Numbered from the stretch's first letter, positions 36,156 to 45,586 are shown. The stretch: DNA of 64,000 nt from Chitinophaga pinensis (GCA_945888525.1 CAMDAF010000002.1:83378-147377), one strand, 5' to 3'. Numbers and translations: made by a program. The notes: generated by a model not told the origin, from the letters alone.

Positions 36156-36739
36156 TCATCGAAATCGGAGAGACTTTAGTTTCTGATGAAATTTTTACAA
36201 AAAAATTTATTTGCGATTTAGATAAATGTAAAGGTGCTTGTTGTATTGAAGGTGATAGAGGCGCCCCTATTTCTATGGCTGAAATTGAAATAATTGATGC
36301 TAATATTGAAAAAATAAAGCCATTTATGAGTGTTAGAGGTCTTGAACTTCTAAAGTCAGAAGGTTTTCATGAAGGAACAGAAATTGATGACCCGGCAACT
36401 ACTTGTTTGGATTCAGGAGAATGTGTTTTTGTATATAAAGAGAATAATGTACTTGGTTGCGCTGTTGAAAAAGCACATTTGTATGGCGAAATAGATTTTT
36501 ACAAACCGATAAGCTGTCATTTATATCCTATCCGCCTTGGCAAAGCAGGCAATAAAGAAACCATTAACTACCATGAGTGGAGCATTTGTTCAGATGCCTG
36601 TCTTTTAGGAAAAAAAATGGATTTACCGATGTTTAAATTCTTAAGAACCCCATTGGTAAGAAGCTACGGAGAGCATTGGTATAAAGAATTAGAGTTGGTT
36701 TATGAAGAATACATGAGTCAATTTCCTGATAAAATTTGA
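36152..36739 (+). CDS. DUF3109 family cysteine-rich protein
   Basis: A 195-residue cytosolic protein of the DUF3109 family, widely conserved in Bacteroidota. The cysteines are spaced as CDLDKCKGACC near residues 25-35, then CLDSGEC, LGCAVEK, SCHLYPIR and CSDACLL, resembling the YkgJ/zinc- or Fe-S-binding type. The metal is not known. It overlaps purE by 4 bp, but no purine function has been shown that I know of. No signal peptide or membrane segment. Confidence 0.87.
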   Translation: MIIEIGETLVSDEIFTKKFICDLDKCKGACCIEGDRGAPISMAEIEIIDANIEKIKPFMSVRGLELLKSEGFHEGTEIDDPATTCLDSGECVFVYKENNVLGCAVEKAHLYGEIDFYKPISCHLYPIRLGKAGNKETINYHEWSICSDACLLGKKMDLPMFKFLRTPLVRSYGEHWYKELELVYEEYMSQFPDKI

Positions 36740-36763
36740 TGTTATATTAGACTAATTTAACCA

Positions 36764-37387
36764 TTGACCAGAGCTGAATTAGAAAATAAAATTAAAAAGT
36801 TTGTTCCTGAAGGCACGGAAGCATATGCCGTTGATTTATTAATAAAATTCAAAGTTCAACTTAAGCTAAATAAACCACGCTCCAGCAAATACGGCGACTA
36901 CCGATCGCCATTGCGCAGCGATAATTACCATAGAATTACCGTTAATAAAGACCTAAATCCTTATGCTTTTTTAACGACCTTTTTACACGAGGTAGCGCAT
37001 CTTGTTGCCTTCGAAAAATTCAGAAACAACATTGATCCACACGGTAAAGAATGGAAACAAGAATTTAAGGTATTGCTTCACCCAATTGTAATGCATCATC
37101 AATTACCAAGTGACATTCAGGGTGCGCTAAAAAACTATATGCAAGATCCATCTGCAAGCAGCTGTAGCGATAAAAACCTAATGAAAGTACTTGCATTATA
37201 CGACAAAGATCAAAAGGTTTTTTTAGAGCAAATTCAAGAGGGCGCTTACTTTAAATTAGAAACTGGCAGGGTATTTATAAAAGGCAAAAAACTCAGGAGC
37301 TGGTACCAATGCTTTGAACAACCAAATAATAAGGAATATAGAGTAAGTGGAATTAGTAAGGTTGAAATTATTGAAAAAATAAATTAG
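36764..37387 (+). CDS. SprT-like domain protein (predicted zinc metalloprotease)
   Basis: A 207-residue protein with the SprT/Spartan-type zinc motif LHEVAHL (HEVAH at 75-79) followed by the distal PHGKEWK histidine at ~94, which together would bind zinc. The domain continues with a short C-terminal beta region (GAYFKLETGRVFIKG) but lacks a CxxC zinc ribbon. SprT-family members in eukaryotes digest DNA-protein crosslinks; the bacterial role is not established. The start is TTG at 36764, the first candidate in frame. It overlaps the end of the convergent PspC gene by 4 bp. Confidence 0.85.
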   Translation: MTRAELENKIKKFVPEGTEAYAVDLLIKFKVQLKLNKPRSSKYGDYRSPLRSDNYHRITVNKDLNPYAFLTTFLHEVAHLVAFEKFRNNIDPHGKEWKQEFKVLLHPIVMHHQLPSDIQGALKNYMQDPSASSCSDKNLMKVLALYDKDQKVFLEQIQEGAYFKLETGRVFIKGKKLRSWYQCFEQPNNKEYRVSGISKVEIIEKIN

Positions 37388-37602
37388 AGATCCCAAACAG
37401 CGGTTCGTTTTTCTCTAACATAATTTTTCATATTTATCCAAAAGGCCAAAATCATGTAAATAATGACTGGTGAACCCAAGGTTAGAAAACTAGTGTAAAT
37501 AAAAAAAACTCTTATTCTGCGGGTGCTTAGTCCTATCCTTTCACCTATTTTGGTGCAAACCCCATAAGCAGTTTGTTCAATCAAAGATTTAAAAATAAGC
37601 AT
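37384..37602 (-). CDS. PspC domain membrane protein
   Basis: A 72-residue PspC-domain protein. The core YGVCTKIGERIGLSTRRIRVFF matches the PspC fold, followed by one strongly hydrophobic helix (TSFLTLGSPVIIYMILAFW) and a basic tail. Full-length E. coli PspC is larger, with an added C-terminal region; short forms like this are common in Bacteroidota. It probably senses or modulates membrane stress, but no pspA or pspB is nearby. It lies 25 bp upstream of the secreted family gene that follows on the same strand. Confidence 0.85.
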   Translation of the reverse strand: MLIFKSLIEQTAYGVCTKIGERIGLSTRRIRVFFIYTSFLTLGSPVIIYMILAFWINMKNYVREKRTAVWDL

Positions 37603-37627
37603 TATTCAAATATAGTATAAAAACCAT

Positions 37628-38893
37628 TTAGGTTTTTAATTTTTTCTTTTTAGCACTTGGAAAAAGTATATTATTGAGTATCAATCTATAACCAGGGCTA
37701 TTTGGAAATAGAGACAAGTTGGTGGGTGGCTCTTCTATTAGATGTTGGTAATCTTCTGGGTCATGTCCACTATAAAAAGTCCAAGTTCCTTTGCCCATAT
37801 TTCCATGAATATATCTAGCTTCATCTAGGGCCTTATTTTCACCTAAAATCAAAACCTCACTCTTTATATATTGCTTTTTGAAAGCAGTTGTTTGACCCAT
37901 AAATCCCTTTATGGTTTGAGAATGATTTTGACACAACATTGACGGAACAACATCCCATTTCGCACTAAAATCAAACAAACCAAACATGTCATTATTTTCG
38001 GTAACCGACATATGGCTTAAAGTATTGTCAATGCTTGCATGTTCATAGGCAATAGGATTGGTCTCCAAAAGAAAATCCTTAAAAGCAAATGTGTTGTTGT
38101 AATTAATTTTTTCTTGTGCGCTAGGATCCATTTCATCGCCATCAAACACCGTTTCACAAATATCTATGCCATCGGCAGCCAATGCAATATCATAGGTGTC
38201 AGATGCGCTGCACATAGCAAATAAAAATCCACCGCCTAAACAAAAATCTCTGATTTTCTTTGCAACAGCTAACTTAAGTTGTGACACTTTAGCAAATCCA
38301 TGTCTTGCTGCACAAGCCTCATTGGCACTAACATCATCAACATACCAAGGCGCATTTCTATGGCTATACCAGAATTTTCCGTATTGGCCTGTAAAGTCCT
38401 CATGGTGTAAGTGAAGCCAATCATAGGTTATTAATTTATCTTCTAAAACTTCGTCATCAAAAACTTTATCATATGGAATTTCAGCATACTCAAGCACCAA
38501 TGTAACGGCATCGTCCCAAGGTTGCTTATTTTTTGGCGTATATACAGCAATCTTAGGCGATTTTAACAGCTTAACGGTCTCCATATTTACTTCAGGATTT
38601 GAAATCTCTACATGTATAGAATTGGCTTTGCTTTCTGTTATTACCTCATAACTTACACCTCTAATTTTGCATTCGTTTTCGTATGTAACATCGAAATTAA
38701 ATAAAAAACTACCGCCTTCATAATTCAAAAGCCAATCAACCTCACCGCCCTTATTCAATATCCAATATGCAATTCCATATGATTTTAAATGGTCTTTTTG
38801 GGTCAGATTCATTGGAATCAAAATTTGAAGCCCAAGTATAGTTTGAGAACAAAAAATGAAGATTATGCTAAATAATAAATGTCTAATTTTCAT
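37628..38893 (-). CDS. Conserved secreted protein of the family often named asparagine synthetase B
   Basis: A 421-residue exported protein (signal peptide MKIRHLLFSIIFIFCSQTILG). It belongs to a well-conserved Bacteroidota family that databases often label AsnB, yet none of the AsnB features (N-terminal Cys2, PPase SGGLDS loop) is present. Instead GGGFLFAMCSASD with Cys228 resembles the nucleophile elbow of class I glutamine amidotransferase-like or ThuA-like folds, and YDWLHLHHEDFTGQYG and FYSGHDPEDYQH are candidate active-site His/acid segments. Its reaction is unknown. The ATG at 38893 overlaps the crcB stop codon (ATGA), which fixes the start. Confidence 0.85.
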   Translation of the reverse strand: MKIRHLLFSIIFIFCSQTILGLQILIPMNLTQKDHLKSYGIAYWILNKGGEVDWLLNYEGGSFLFNFDVTYENECKIRGVSYEVITESKANSIHVEISNPEVNMETVKLLKSPKIAVYTPKNKQPWDDAVTLVLEYAEIPYDKVFDDEVLEDKLITYDWLHLHHEDFTGQYGKFWYSHRNAPWYVDDVSANEACAARHGFAKVSQLKLAVAKKIRDFCLGGGFLFAMCSASDTYDIALAADGIDICETVFDGDEMDPSAQEKINYNNTFAFKDFLLETNPIAYEHASIDNTLSHMSVTENNDMFGLFDFSAKWDVVPSMLCQNHSQTIKGFMGQTTAFKKQYIKSEVLILGENKALDEARYIHGNMGKGTWTFYSGHDPEDYQHLIEEPPTNLSLFPNSPGYRLILNNILFPSAKKKKLKT

Positions 38894-39252
38894 TTTGCTA
38901 AATAAAATCCAATACCACACAGAATTAATCCCAAAATATTGCTAAGTCCCAAATAAATAAATGCCAAAGCCAATTGATTATTTTTAATCAAATTAACAAA
39001 TTCTAGTGCAAATGAGGAAAAGGTTGTGTAGCCGCCCAAAACCCCGGTAATTCCAAATAAAATCACTTGCTCATTCCATTTAAATTTAAGCGCTAAAGCG
39101 GCTAAAATTCCAATTAAAAAACAGCCAATTAAATTGGTGGCAAATGTGCTAACAGGAAAATCAGTGCCATTGTGTTTTCCCATTAATATTTGAAACAAAT
39201 ATCTAATTGTTGCACCAATACCGCCACCTAAAAAAACATAAAAAAAGTTCAT
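38890..39252 (-). CDS. crcB: Fluoride channel CrcB/FluC
   Basis: A 120-residue four-helix membrane protein that exports fluoride as a dimer. The signatures GGGIGATIRYL, TFATNLIGCFLIG (pore Asn) and GVLGGYTTFSSFALE (the central Na+/Phe-box region) are all present. Full length. It is coupled to the secreted family gene by a 4-bp overlap and is 3 bp downstream of the SDR gene. No fluoride riboswitch is apparent, as the gene is internal to an operon. Confidence 0.95.
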   Translation of the reverse strand: MNFFYVFLGGGIGATIRYLFQILMGKHNGTDFPVSTFATNLIGCFLIGILAALALKFKWNEQVILFGITGVLGGYTTFSSFALEFVNLIKNNQLALAFIYLGLSNILGLILCGIGFYLAK

Positions 39253-39255
39253 TTC

Positions 39256-40164
39256 TTAAATTTTAGGTAATTGTGATTTCAATACCGTCAAACCTTCTTC
39301 AAAACTATGCGGCTCATAGCCCAATTCTTCGCGCGCTTTATCGATTATAAAACCCGTTATTGGCGGACGTTTCGCCGCTTGGTTTAAAACATCAGAACTT
39401 GTAGTGGCAACGCATGATTTATCATAACCGAAGAAATCCGCCACTCTATAAACCAATTCATCTATGCCCATGAAATCTTTTCCTGAAATATTAAATATTC
39501 CTCTAGCAAATTTAGATTCAGCAAGAAAACACCCCATGGCCAAATCTTCAGCCAAAGTTGGCGTTCTAAATTGGTCATTAACAACTTTCATAGGCTGCTG
39601 TTTTTCGAGCGCCCCTTTGGCCCATAACACAATATTGCTGCGACTCATATCTGAAACCACTCCATATACCAATACAGTCCGAAGAATAGAATAGCACTTA
39701 CATTTATCTGTAACTTCTAATTCACCTTTGTATTTTGACCAGCCATAATAGCTCAAGGGTTTAGGGATCTCATTCTCAGACAAAGGGCCATGGGTACCAT
39801 CAAAAATAAAGTCAGTTGAAATATGAATAAGGTGCGCCCCTATTGCATTGCTTGCATTAACAAGATATTGAACAGCATTTACATTTAGTTTGTCGCATCC
39901 TTCATGGTCAGACTCACAAGCGTCAACATTGGTCATTGCCGCTGTATTTATAATGGTGTCGGGAGCGATTTCGTTTAATTTAAAATTGACTTGGGCTTCG
40001 TTTGTAATATCCAGTTCAATGTATTGAAAATTATCTTTCTGAGGATGACGGCATAAGCCTACACCACTGCCAATAACAATTTTATCCGTTTTGGTTAAAT
40101 ACAGATCTATTAGTTTTTGGCCCAATAATCCATTTGAACCTGTTATAAGTACTTTCTTCTTCAT
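39256..40164 (-). CDS. NAD(P)-dependent sugar-nucleotide reductase, RmlD-like SDR
   Basis: A 302-residue extended SDR with the Rossmann motif VLITGSNGLLGQKL at the N-terminus, INTAAMTNVDACE, the STDFIFDGTHG block and the catalytic YGWSKYKGE (YxxxK). This is the pattern of dTDP-4-dehydrorhamnose reductase (RmlD) and related sugar-nucleotide enzymes. There are no rmlABC genes beside it, so the substrate is uncertain. It is 9 bp downstream of the DUF1573 gene and 3 bp upstream of crcB, inside a minus-strand run. Confidence 0.85.
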   Translation of the reverse strand: MKKKVLITGSNGLLGQKLIDLYLTKTDKIVIGSGVGLCRHPQKDNFQYIELDITNEAQVNFKLNEIAPDTIINTAAMTNVDACESDHEGCDKLNVNAVQYLVNASNAIGAHLIHISTDFIFDGTHGPLSENEIPKPLSYYGWSKYKGELEVTDKCKCYSILRTVLVYGVVSDMSRSNIVLWAKGALEKQQPMKVVNDQFRTPTLAEDLAMGCFLAESKFARGIFNISGKDFMGIDELVYRVADFFGYDKSCVATTSSDVLNQAAKRPPITGFIIDKAREELGYEPHSFEEGLTVLKSQLPKI

Positions 40165-40173
40165 TCTCCTGTA

Positions 40174-40644
40174 TTAAACTTTATTTTGCTTCCTTTTCTT
40201 ATGTTTCTTGGATGAAACTTCCATTTGTTTTTTATAGTTTTCTAAATCTTCTTGAAAAGCTTTGTTGATCACTTTTACTTTAAATCGAGCATAGCGTTCA
40301 GGTCCTGTATTTATAACAATCACCTCCTTAACCAAGTTTTGTCCGCCAAATCCTTTGCTGTGAAAAACCACATGAATCCTTCCTCTATCTCCGGGCGCTA
40401 TTTTACCCTGTGTATACGTTGGATAGGTGCACCCACAAGCAGGGTAAGCCTGATTGATAAAAGCAGAATCAGTTCCAATATTGGTAAACCAAAAATCATA
40501 GACTACCGTATCGCCATCGGCAATAACACCAAAATCTGCAGTATCAACATCAAACTTAATAATTGGCCCTTGAGCATAAATCTGATTGGCAAAAAAAGCA
40601 GAAACAATAATCAGAATTAGAAAAACTGCACGTTTATCGAACAT
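40174..40644 (-). CDS. DUF1573 domain exported protein
   Basis: A 156-residue exported protein with a signal peptide ending IYAQ. The mature part is one immunoglobulin-like DUF1573 domain: FDVDTADFGVIADGDTV, FTNIGTDSAFINQAYPACGCTYPTY and IHVVFHSKGFGGQN. The paired Cys in the PACGCT turn is the family hallmark. The C-terminus is rich in lysine (KKHKKRKQ), which is unusual and may contact polyanions. Function is unknown; related proteins are common periplasmic or surface proteins in Bacteroidota. It is the first gene of a minus-strand run down to 37384. Confidence 0.87.
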   Translation of the reverse strand: MFDKRAVFLILIIVSAFFANQIYAQGPIIKFDVDTADFGVIADGDTVVYDFWFTNIGTDSAFINQAYPACGCTYPTYTQGKIAPGDRGRIHVVFHSKGFGGQNLVKEVIVINTGPERYARFKVKVINKAFQEDLENYKKQMEVSSKKHKKRKQNKV

Positions 40645-40683
40645 AAGAGACGAAATTAATAAAAAATTCTTATTCTTGCTACC

Positions 40684-42756
40684 ATGATTAGATTAAACTT
40701 TCAAAATATTATGCTGTTTGCATCGACGGTATTTGCAGCGGCTTGCTCTAATGCACCAAAAACCGAAAAAAAAGCAGATGTAGCAATGGAAAAAACTAAA
40801 ATCCCTGGCTTTGATACCAGTTCGCTCGACCGAAGATACCGGTCTCAAGATGACTTTGATAGTTTTGCGAATGGGGGATGGAAAAAACTAAATCCAATAC
40901 CTTCTACAGAAGGAAATTGGGGGGCTTTTGGCATAATTGACAAAGAAAATAGTGAAGTCAAATTAAAAGGGATCATTCAAACTACCATTAAAAACAAAGA
41001 AAACAAAGCAGGAAGCGATGAACAAAAAATTGCGGATATGTACCGCTCTTTTATGGATACAGTTCAAATAGAAAAATTAGGATTGAGCCCATTAAAACCA
41101 TACATAGATCAAATAGAGTCTATCAAAACACTTGAAGAGTGGGTTGCCGTTAGTGGCGAACTGCAAAAAATCGGTGTAGGAAGTGTTCTAGGTGTATACG
41201 TAGATGCGGATGATAGAAACAGCAAAATGAATGCTGTAAAATGGGGGCAAAGTGGACTTAGCTTAGGCGAAAAAAGCTACTACAGTGGTGCCGATGAGAG
41301 GATGAAAATGATCCGTTCAGAGTTTGTGGCACATATTGACAAAACAATTGCATTTACCGGCAGAGAATTTAAAGGAAAAGCAGGTGAAACATTGTTGAAA
41401 TTTGAAACAGGATTGGCTGCGATTCAACAAAGCAACGTAGAATTGAGAGATCCAATTAAAACGTATAATAAAATATCAAGTGCCGAATTAAAATCGCTGT
41501 CAAAAAACATTGATTGGAATGTATTTGCAGCTAAACAAGGTGTTGTTTCTGACACAATAATTATACAAAACAAAAAGTACTTTACAAGTTTAAATGTATT
41601 GTTGAGTAAAACCGATTTAGAAGTCTTAAAATTATACACTTACTACAAATTAATTGGATCATTTGCTACGTATTTACCGAAAAATATAAAAAATGAACGT
41701 TTCAATTTTTATGGAAAAATAAAAAGCGGTATTAATGAGCAGAAAAAGAGAGAAATTCAAGCTATTGATATCACCGAAAGCTTAGGTGAAGGAAATATTT
41801 TGGGAAGACTTTATACCAAACAGTATTTTCCAGAATCATCAAAGAAAAAAGTTGCCGAAATGATTGACAATGTAAGAGCTGTATACAGTGAAAGAGTTGA
41901 CAAATTAACTTGGATGACTGAATCAACTAAGACAATGGCAAAAAAGAAATTATCGACTTTTACTTATAAAATTGGCTATCCCGACCAATGGGAAGATTAC
42001 ACCAATATTGCCGTTAACCCTAAAGAACTTATTGCCAATGTAATAAGCAACACCTTATGGAGTCACAATAAAATGCTTAATGATATTGGCAAGCCAGTTG
42101 ATAAAAAAAGATGGTTTATGTCGCCTCAAACTGTAAACGCCTACTACAATCCATTAAACAATGAGATTGTTTTCCCGGCGGGTATTTTACAAGCGCCATT
42201 CTTCAATCCCGATGCCGATGATGCAATAAACTATGGTGGAATTATTGCGGTAATCGGACACGAATTTACCCATGGTTTTGATGACCAAGGAGCGCAATAT
42301 GACGAAACTGGTAACCTAAGAAATTGGTGGACTAAGGAAGATTTCAATAATTTTAATGCGCTAGGAAAACGATACATTTCATACTTCAGTGCTTTTGAGC
42401 CAATGCAAGGTGTGCACATCAACGGCGAGCTTACTATTGGCGAAAACATTGCCGATTTAGGTGGTTTAACACTTGCTTATTACGCTTTAAAACGTTCTTT
42501 CGAAGGCAAATCAGAACCTGCTAAAATAGACGGATTTACTTGGCAGCAACGTTTCTTTTTGAGCTGGGCTCAAGTATGGCATAACAATATTAAGGACGAA
42601 GAATTAAGGAATAGATTGCAAACTGATCCGCATTCACCGGCTAGATATAGAATCAACGGCCCACTTAAACATTTAAATGAATTCTATGAAGCATTTGATG
42701 TAAAAGAAGGCGACAAAATGTGGATTCCTCTTGAGCAAAGAGTAATTATCTGGTAA
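40684..42756 (+). CDS. M13 family zinc metallopeptidase (neprilysin/PepO-like) lipoprotein
   Basis: A 690-residue lipoprotein: the signal peptide ends FAAAC, with Cys21 to be acylated. The zinc motif HEFTH is at 526-530 followed by GFDDQGAQYDETGN, and the third ligand is in GENIADLGGLTLAY. NAYYNPLNNEIVFPAGILQ before the zinc site is the M13 substrate block. It should hydrolyse small peptides in the periplasm or at the outer membrane. Its length matches neprilysin-type enzymes. It is a single gene, divergent from the DUF1573 gene (39 bp) and followed by a strong terminator. Confidence 0.95.
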   Translation: MIRLNFQNIMLFASTVFAAACSNAPKTEKKADVAMEKTKIPGFDTSSLDRRYRSQDDFDSFANGGWKKLNPIPSTEGNWGAFGIIDKENSEVKLKGIIQTTIKNKENKAGSDEQKIADMYRSFMDTVQIEKLGLSPLKPYIDQIESIKTLEEWVAVSGELQKIGVGSVLGVYVDADDRNSKMNAVKWGQSGLSLGEKSYYSGADERMKMIRSEFVAHIDKTIAFTGREFKGKAGETLLKFETGLAAIQQSNVELRDPIKTYNKISSAELKSLSKNIDWNVFAAKQGVVSDTIIIQNKKYFTSLNVLLSKTDLEVLKLYTYYKLIGSFATYLPKNIKNERFNFYGKIKSGINEQKKREIQAIDITESLGEGNILGRLYTKQYFPESSKKKVAEMIDNVRAVYSERVDKLTWMTESTKTMAKKKLSTFTYKIGYPDQWEDYTNIAVNPKELIANVISNTLWSHNKMLNDIGKPVDKKRWFMSPQTVNAYYNPLNNEIVFPAGILQAPFFNPDADDAINYGGIIAVIGHEFTHGFDDQGAQYDETGNLRNWWTKEDFNNFNALGKRYISYFSAFEPMQGVHINGELTIGENIADLGGLTLAYYALKRSFEGKSEPAKIDGFTWQQRFFLSWAQVWHNNIKDEELRNRLQTDPHSPARYRINGPLKHLNEFYEAFDVKEGDKMWIPLEQRVIIW

Positions 42757-42773
42757 TTGTTTTTTTAAATTCC

Positions 42774-42809
42774 AAAAAAGACGCAATGCTTAAACGTTGC
42801 GTCTTTTTT
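42774..42809 (+). terminator. Intrinsic terminator of the M13 peptidase gene
   Basis: A 13-bp perfect stem (42774-42786 with 42797-42809) with a 10-nt loop. GACGCAA core and a T-run at the 3' end, 18 bp after the stop codon. Confidence 0.9.
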
Positions 42810-42901
42810 ATTGATTTTAAATTTTGTTCAAGCTATTTTATAGATTTATGCACACAAATGCTAAAATTTCATGATTAAAATGCACTTTTGTACAAATAAA
42901 A

Positions 42902-44266
42902 ATGTCTAAAGCTATCGTAAAATTCTTTTGTAAAGATTGTGGTCATGTCGCACCTAAATGGCTAGGAAAATGTCCATCATGTGAAGCCTGGAATAGCTTT
43001 ACAGAAGAGGTGGTTCAGAAATCTTCCGCATCCAGCAAACCACTTTGGGGTAAATCAAATGGTCAAAAAAGTGCAGCAATAAAAATTCATGAAATTATCG
43101 AAGGAGAAGAACAACGGTTTGGGCTTACCGATAATGAATTGAACAGAGTGTTAGGTGGCGGCTTGGTAAGTGGATCAATAACTTTAATCGGTGGTGAGCC
43201 GGGCATTGGCAAATCTACTTTACTTTTACAATTGGCGCTGCAGATAAAACGCAAAGTCCTTTATGTGAGTGGTGAAGAAAGTGAGACCCAAATTAAAATG
43301 AGGGCCGAAAGGATTGGCATTGTCAATGACCAATGTTATGTTATATGTGAAACCTCATTAGGCAATCTGTTAAGTTATTTAAAAAGCGACACCCCTGAAA
43401 TTCTAATTGTCGATTCTATACAAACTTTATCAAGTGATTCAATTGATTCACCTCCAGGAAGCATAAGTCAAATTAAAGAATGCACCGCTGAACTTTTGCG
43501 TTTTGCAAAAGAATCTAATGTGCCAGTGTTTTTAATTGGGCATATCAATAAAGATGGGAATATTGCAGGTCCAAAAGTGTTGGAGCATATGGTTGATACG
43601 GTATTGCAATTTGAAGGAGACCGCCATTATAATTATAGAATTCTTAGAACCTTAAAAAACAGATTTGGATCGGCCAGTGAGATTGGAATTTATGAAATGA
43701 AAGGCAATGGTCTAAGAGAAATCGAAAATCCTTCTGAAATTTTGATAAGCGAAAGAGAAGAATTATTAAGTGGAATAACCATTAGTTGTGCCGTTGAAGG
43801 AATTCGTCCAATTTTATTAGAAACTCAAGCACTTGTGAGTTCTGCGGTATACGGAACCCCTCAAAGAACAAGTAATGGATTTGATTTGCGAAGATTAAGC
43901 ATGCTATTGGCCGTGCTAGAAAAAAGATGTGGATTCCAATTAGGTGTTAAAGACGTTTTTATTAATATTGCCGGTGGAATGAAATTAGAAGATCCCGGTT
44001 TAGATCTTGGAATTGTAGCATCTATATTGTCTTCATACCAAAATATAGCCATTGATAGCAAAATTGCATTTTCAGGAGAAATTGGTTTAAGTGGCGAGGT
44101 TAGAGCAGTTTCAAGAATAGAGCAACGGATCTCGGAGGCGGAAAAACTAGGATTTAAAGAAATGATGATTTCAAAGTACAACAAGGGAATTGATTCTCAC
44201 AGGACCAGCATCAAATTAATTCAAATAGGAAAAATTGAAGAAGCTTTTGAATACCTTTTCGGATAG
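42902..44266 (+). CDS. radA: DNA repair protein RadA (Sms)
   Basis: A 454-residue RadA helicase that drives branch migration during recombination. The N-terminal zinc finger has Cys10, 13, 24 and 27 (CKDC...CPSC). Walker A is GGEPGIGKST at about 97-106, the RadA-specific KNRFG lies near residue 253, and the C-terminal Lon-like domain has GGMKLEDPGLDLGIVASILSS without the Lon catalytic dyad. The length is typical. It lies 9 bp upstream of a carboxylate/amino acid symporter gene. Confidence 0.96.
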   Translation: MSKAIVKFFCKDCGHVAPKWLGKCPSCEAWNSFTEEVVQKSSASSKPLWGKSNGQKSAAIKIHEIIEGEEQRFGLTDNELNRVLGGGLVSGSITLIGGEPGIGKSTLLLQLALQIKRKVLYVSGEESETQIKMRAERIGIVNDQCYVICETSLGNLLSYLKSDTPEILIVDSIQTLSSDSIDSPPGSISQIKECTAELLRFAKESNVPVFLIGHINKDGNIAGPKVLEHMVDTVLQFEGDRHYNYRILRTLKNRFGSASEIGIYEMKGNGLREIENPSEILISEREELLSGITISCAVEGIRPILLETQALVSSAVYGTPQRTSNGFDLRRLSMLLAVLEKRCGFQLGVKDVFINIAGGMKLEDPGLDLGIVASILSSYQNIAIDSKIAFSGEIGLSGEVRAVSRIEQRISEAEKLGFKEMMISKYNKGIDSHRTSIKLIQIGKIEEAFEYLFG

Positions 44267-44275
44267 CATAAAAGA

Positions 44276-45508
44276 ATGAAAAATAAATTAACATATTGGA
44301 TTTTAGGCGGGTTGGTATTAGGAATTATTGTTGGAACAATAGTGAATACGGTTTTCGAAATTGACCGAGAAGGTATCGAAATATACACCAAGTACACCTC
44401 TTTGGGAAGTTATATTTTCCTCAAATTAATAAAATTAATTATCGGTCCATTGGTGTTAAGTACATTGGTTGTTGGTGTTGCAAATATTGGCGATGCAAAA
44501 ACCGTAGGCCGCATGGGCGTGAAGACAATAGGTTGGTTCATCTTTGCAAGTTTGACCTCATTAACTTTGGGCTTAATCCTTGTAAATTTTCTTCGCCCTG
44601 GAGATGCTTTTGTAAATCAAGTTCAAGGTCTTGCAGCAAGCGGTTTGAAAATTGAAGAGTTTACCCTTCTCCATTTTGTTGATCAATTGTTTCCTGAGAA
44701 TATTATTGTTTCATTGTCTAGCCATAAAACAGTATTGCAAATTGTTGTCTTTTCAATATTTTTTGGTTTAGCCCTGTCTGCAATTAAAGAAAAAGGTGAG
44801 CCTTTGGTAAAATTCATGGATTCGCTTGCTCATGCAATGTTGAAATTAACCAATATGATTATGTGGCTGGCTCCCCTTGCTGTCTTTTCATCAATCTCAG
44901 TAGTTATTGCCGATAAAGGAATAGGAGTGCTTAAAGATTACAGCAAATTAATTGCTATGTTTTATGGAGGCCTAAGTCTCCTTTGGGTAATACTTATAGG
45001 TCTTTGCTACCTAATGATCAGAAAAAAAACCTGGAGTTTACTTAGCCATATAAAAGAACCTTTGATGTTAGCGTTTGCAACAGCTAGCAGTGAATCTGCT
45101 TACCCTAAACTACTGAATCAACTAGATCGATTTGGAATAAAAGAAAAAATAAGCAGCTTCGTTTTACCTCTTGGCTACTCTTTTAACCTAGATGGAAGTA
45201 TGATGTATATGACATTTGGTTCTTTGCTTATCGCCCAAGCATATGGAATTGATTTAAGCATTGGTCAGCAAATAACGATGTTGCTTGTGTTAATGATTAC
45301 AAGCAAAGGTATAGCAGGAGTGCCTAGAGCGTCCTTGGTTGTTATTGCTGCAACAGTTGCAGGATTTGGAATTCCAGAAGCAGGCTTAGCTTTACTACTC
45401 CCAATAGATCAATTTTTGGATATGGGAAGAACAGCTACAAACGTGGTTGGTAATGCTGTAGCCACTGTGGCGGTGAGCAAAATGGAGGGTGAAGAAATCA
45501 GCCATTAA
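44276..45508 (+). CDS. Dicarboxylate/amino acid:cation symporter (DAACS, SLC1 family)
   Basis: A 410-residue transporter of the GltP/DctA family, taking up glutamate, aspartate or C4-dicarboxylates with H+ or Na+. Eight helices and two re-entrant hairpins are readable. The serine-rich hairpin TASSESAYPKLL, the NLDGSMMYM motif and the C-terminal DMGRTATNVVGNAVATV (Asp and Asn ligands) are all present. The substrate cannot be chosen with confidence from these motifs. It is 9 bp downstream of radA and probably transcribed with it. Confidence 0.93.
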   Translation: MKNKLTYWILGGLVLGIIVGTIVNTVFEIDREGIEIYTKYTSLGSYIFLKLIKLIIGPLVLSTLVVGVANIGDAKTVGRMGVKTIGWFIFASLTSLTLGLILVNFLRPGDAFVNQVQGLAASGLKIEEFTLLHFVDQLFPENIIVSLSSHKTVLQIVVFSIFFGLALSAIKEKGEPLVKFMDSLAHAMLKLTNMIMWLAPLAVFSSISVVIADKGIGVLKDYSKLIAMFYGGLSLLWVILIGLCYLMIRKKTWSLLSHIKEPLMLAFATASSESAYPKLLNQLDRFGIKEKISSFVLPLGYSFNLDGSMMYMTFGSLLIAQAYGIDLSIGQQITMLLVLMITSKGIAGVPRASLVVIAATVAGFGIPEAGLALLLPIDQFLDMGRTATNVVGNAVATVAVSKMEGEEISH

Positions 45509-45537
45509 TTGATAGTTACAAATTAATAATTTACTCT

Positions 45538-45569
45538 TTTGCAAACAAAGAATTAATCGCTTACTTTTG
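45538..45569 (+). promoter_or_regulatory. Bacteroidota-type promoter of metK
   Basis: TTTG at 45538-45541, 20 bp, then TACTTTTG at 45562-45569: one base longer than the ideal 19. The box ends 17 bp before the metK ATG, leaving no room for a SAM riboswitch. Confidence 0.65.
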
Positions 45570-45586
45570 CAATAATTTTAAAATAT

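Noticed and set aside
45508..45586. SAM riboswitch before metK
   Set aside because: The predicted transcription start leaves a leader of only about ten bases, too short for any SAM riboswitch.
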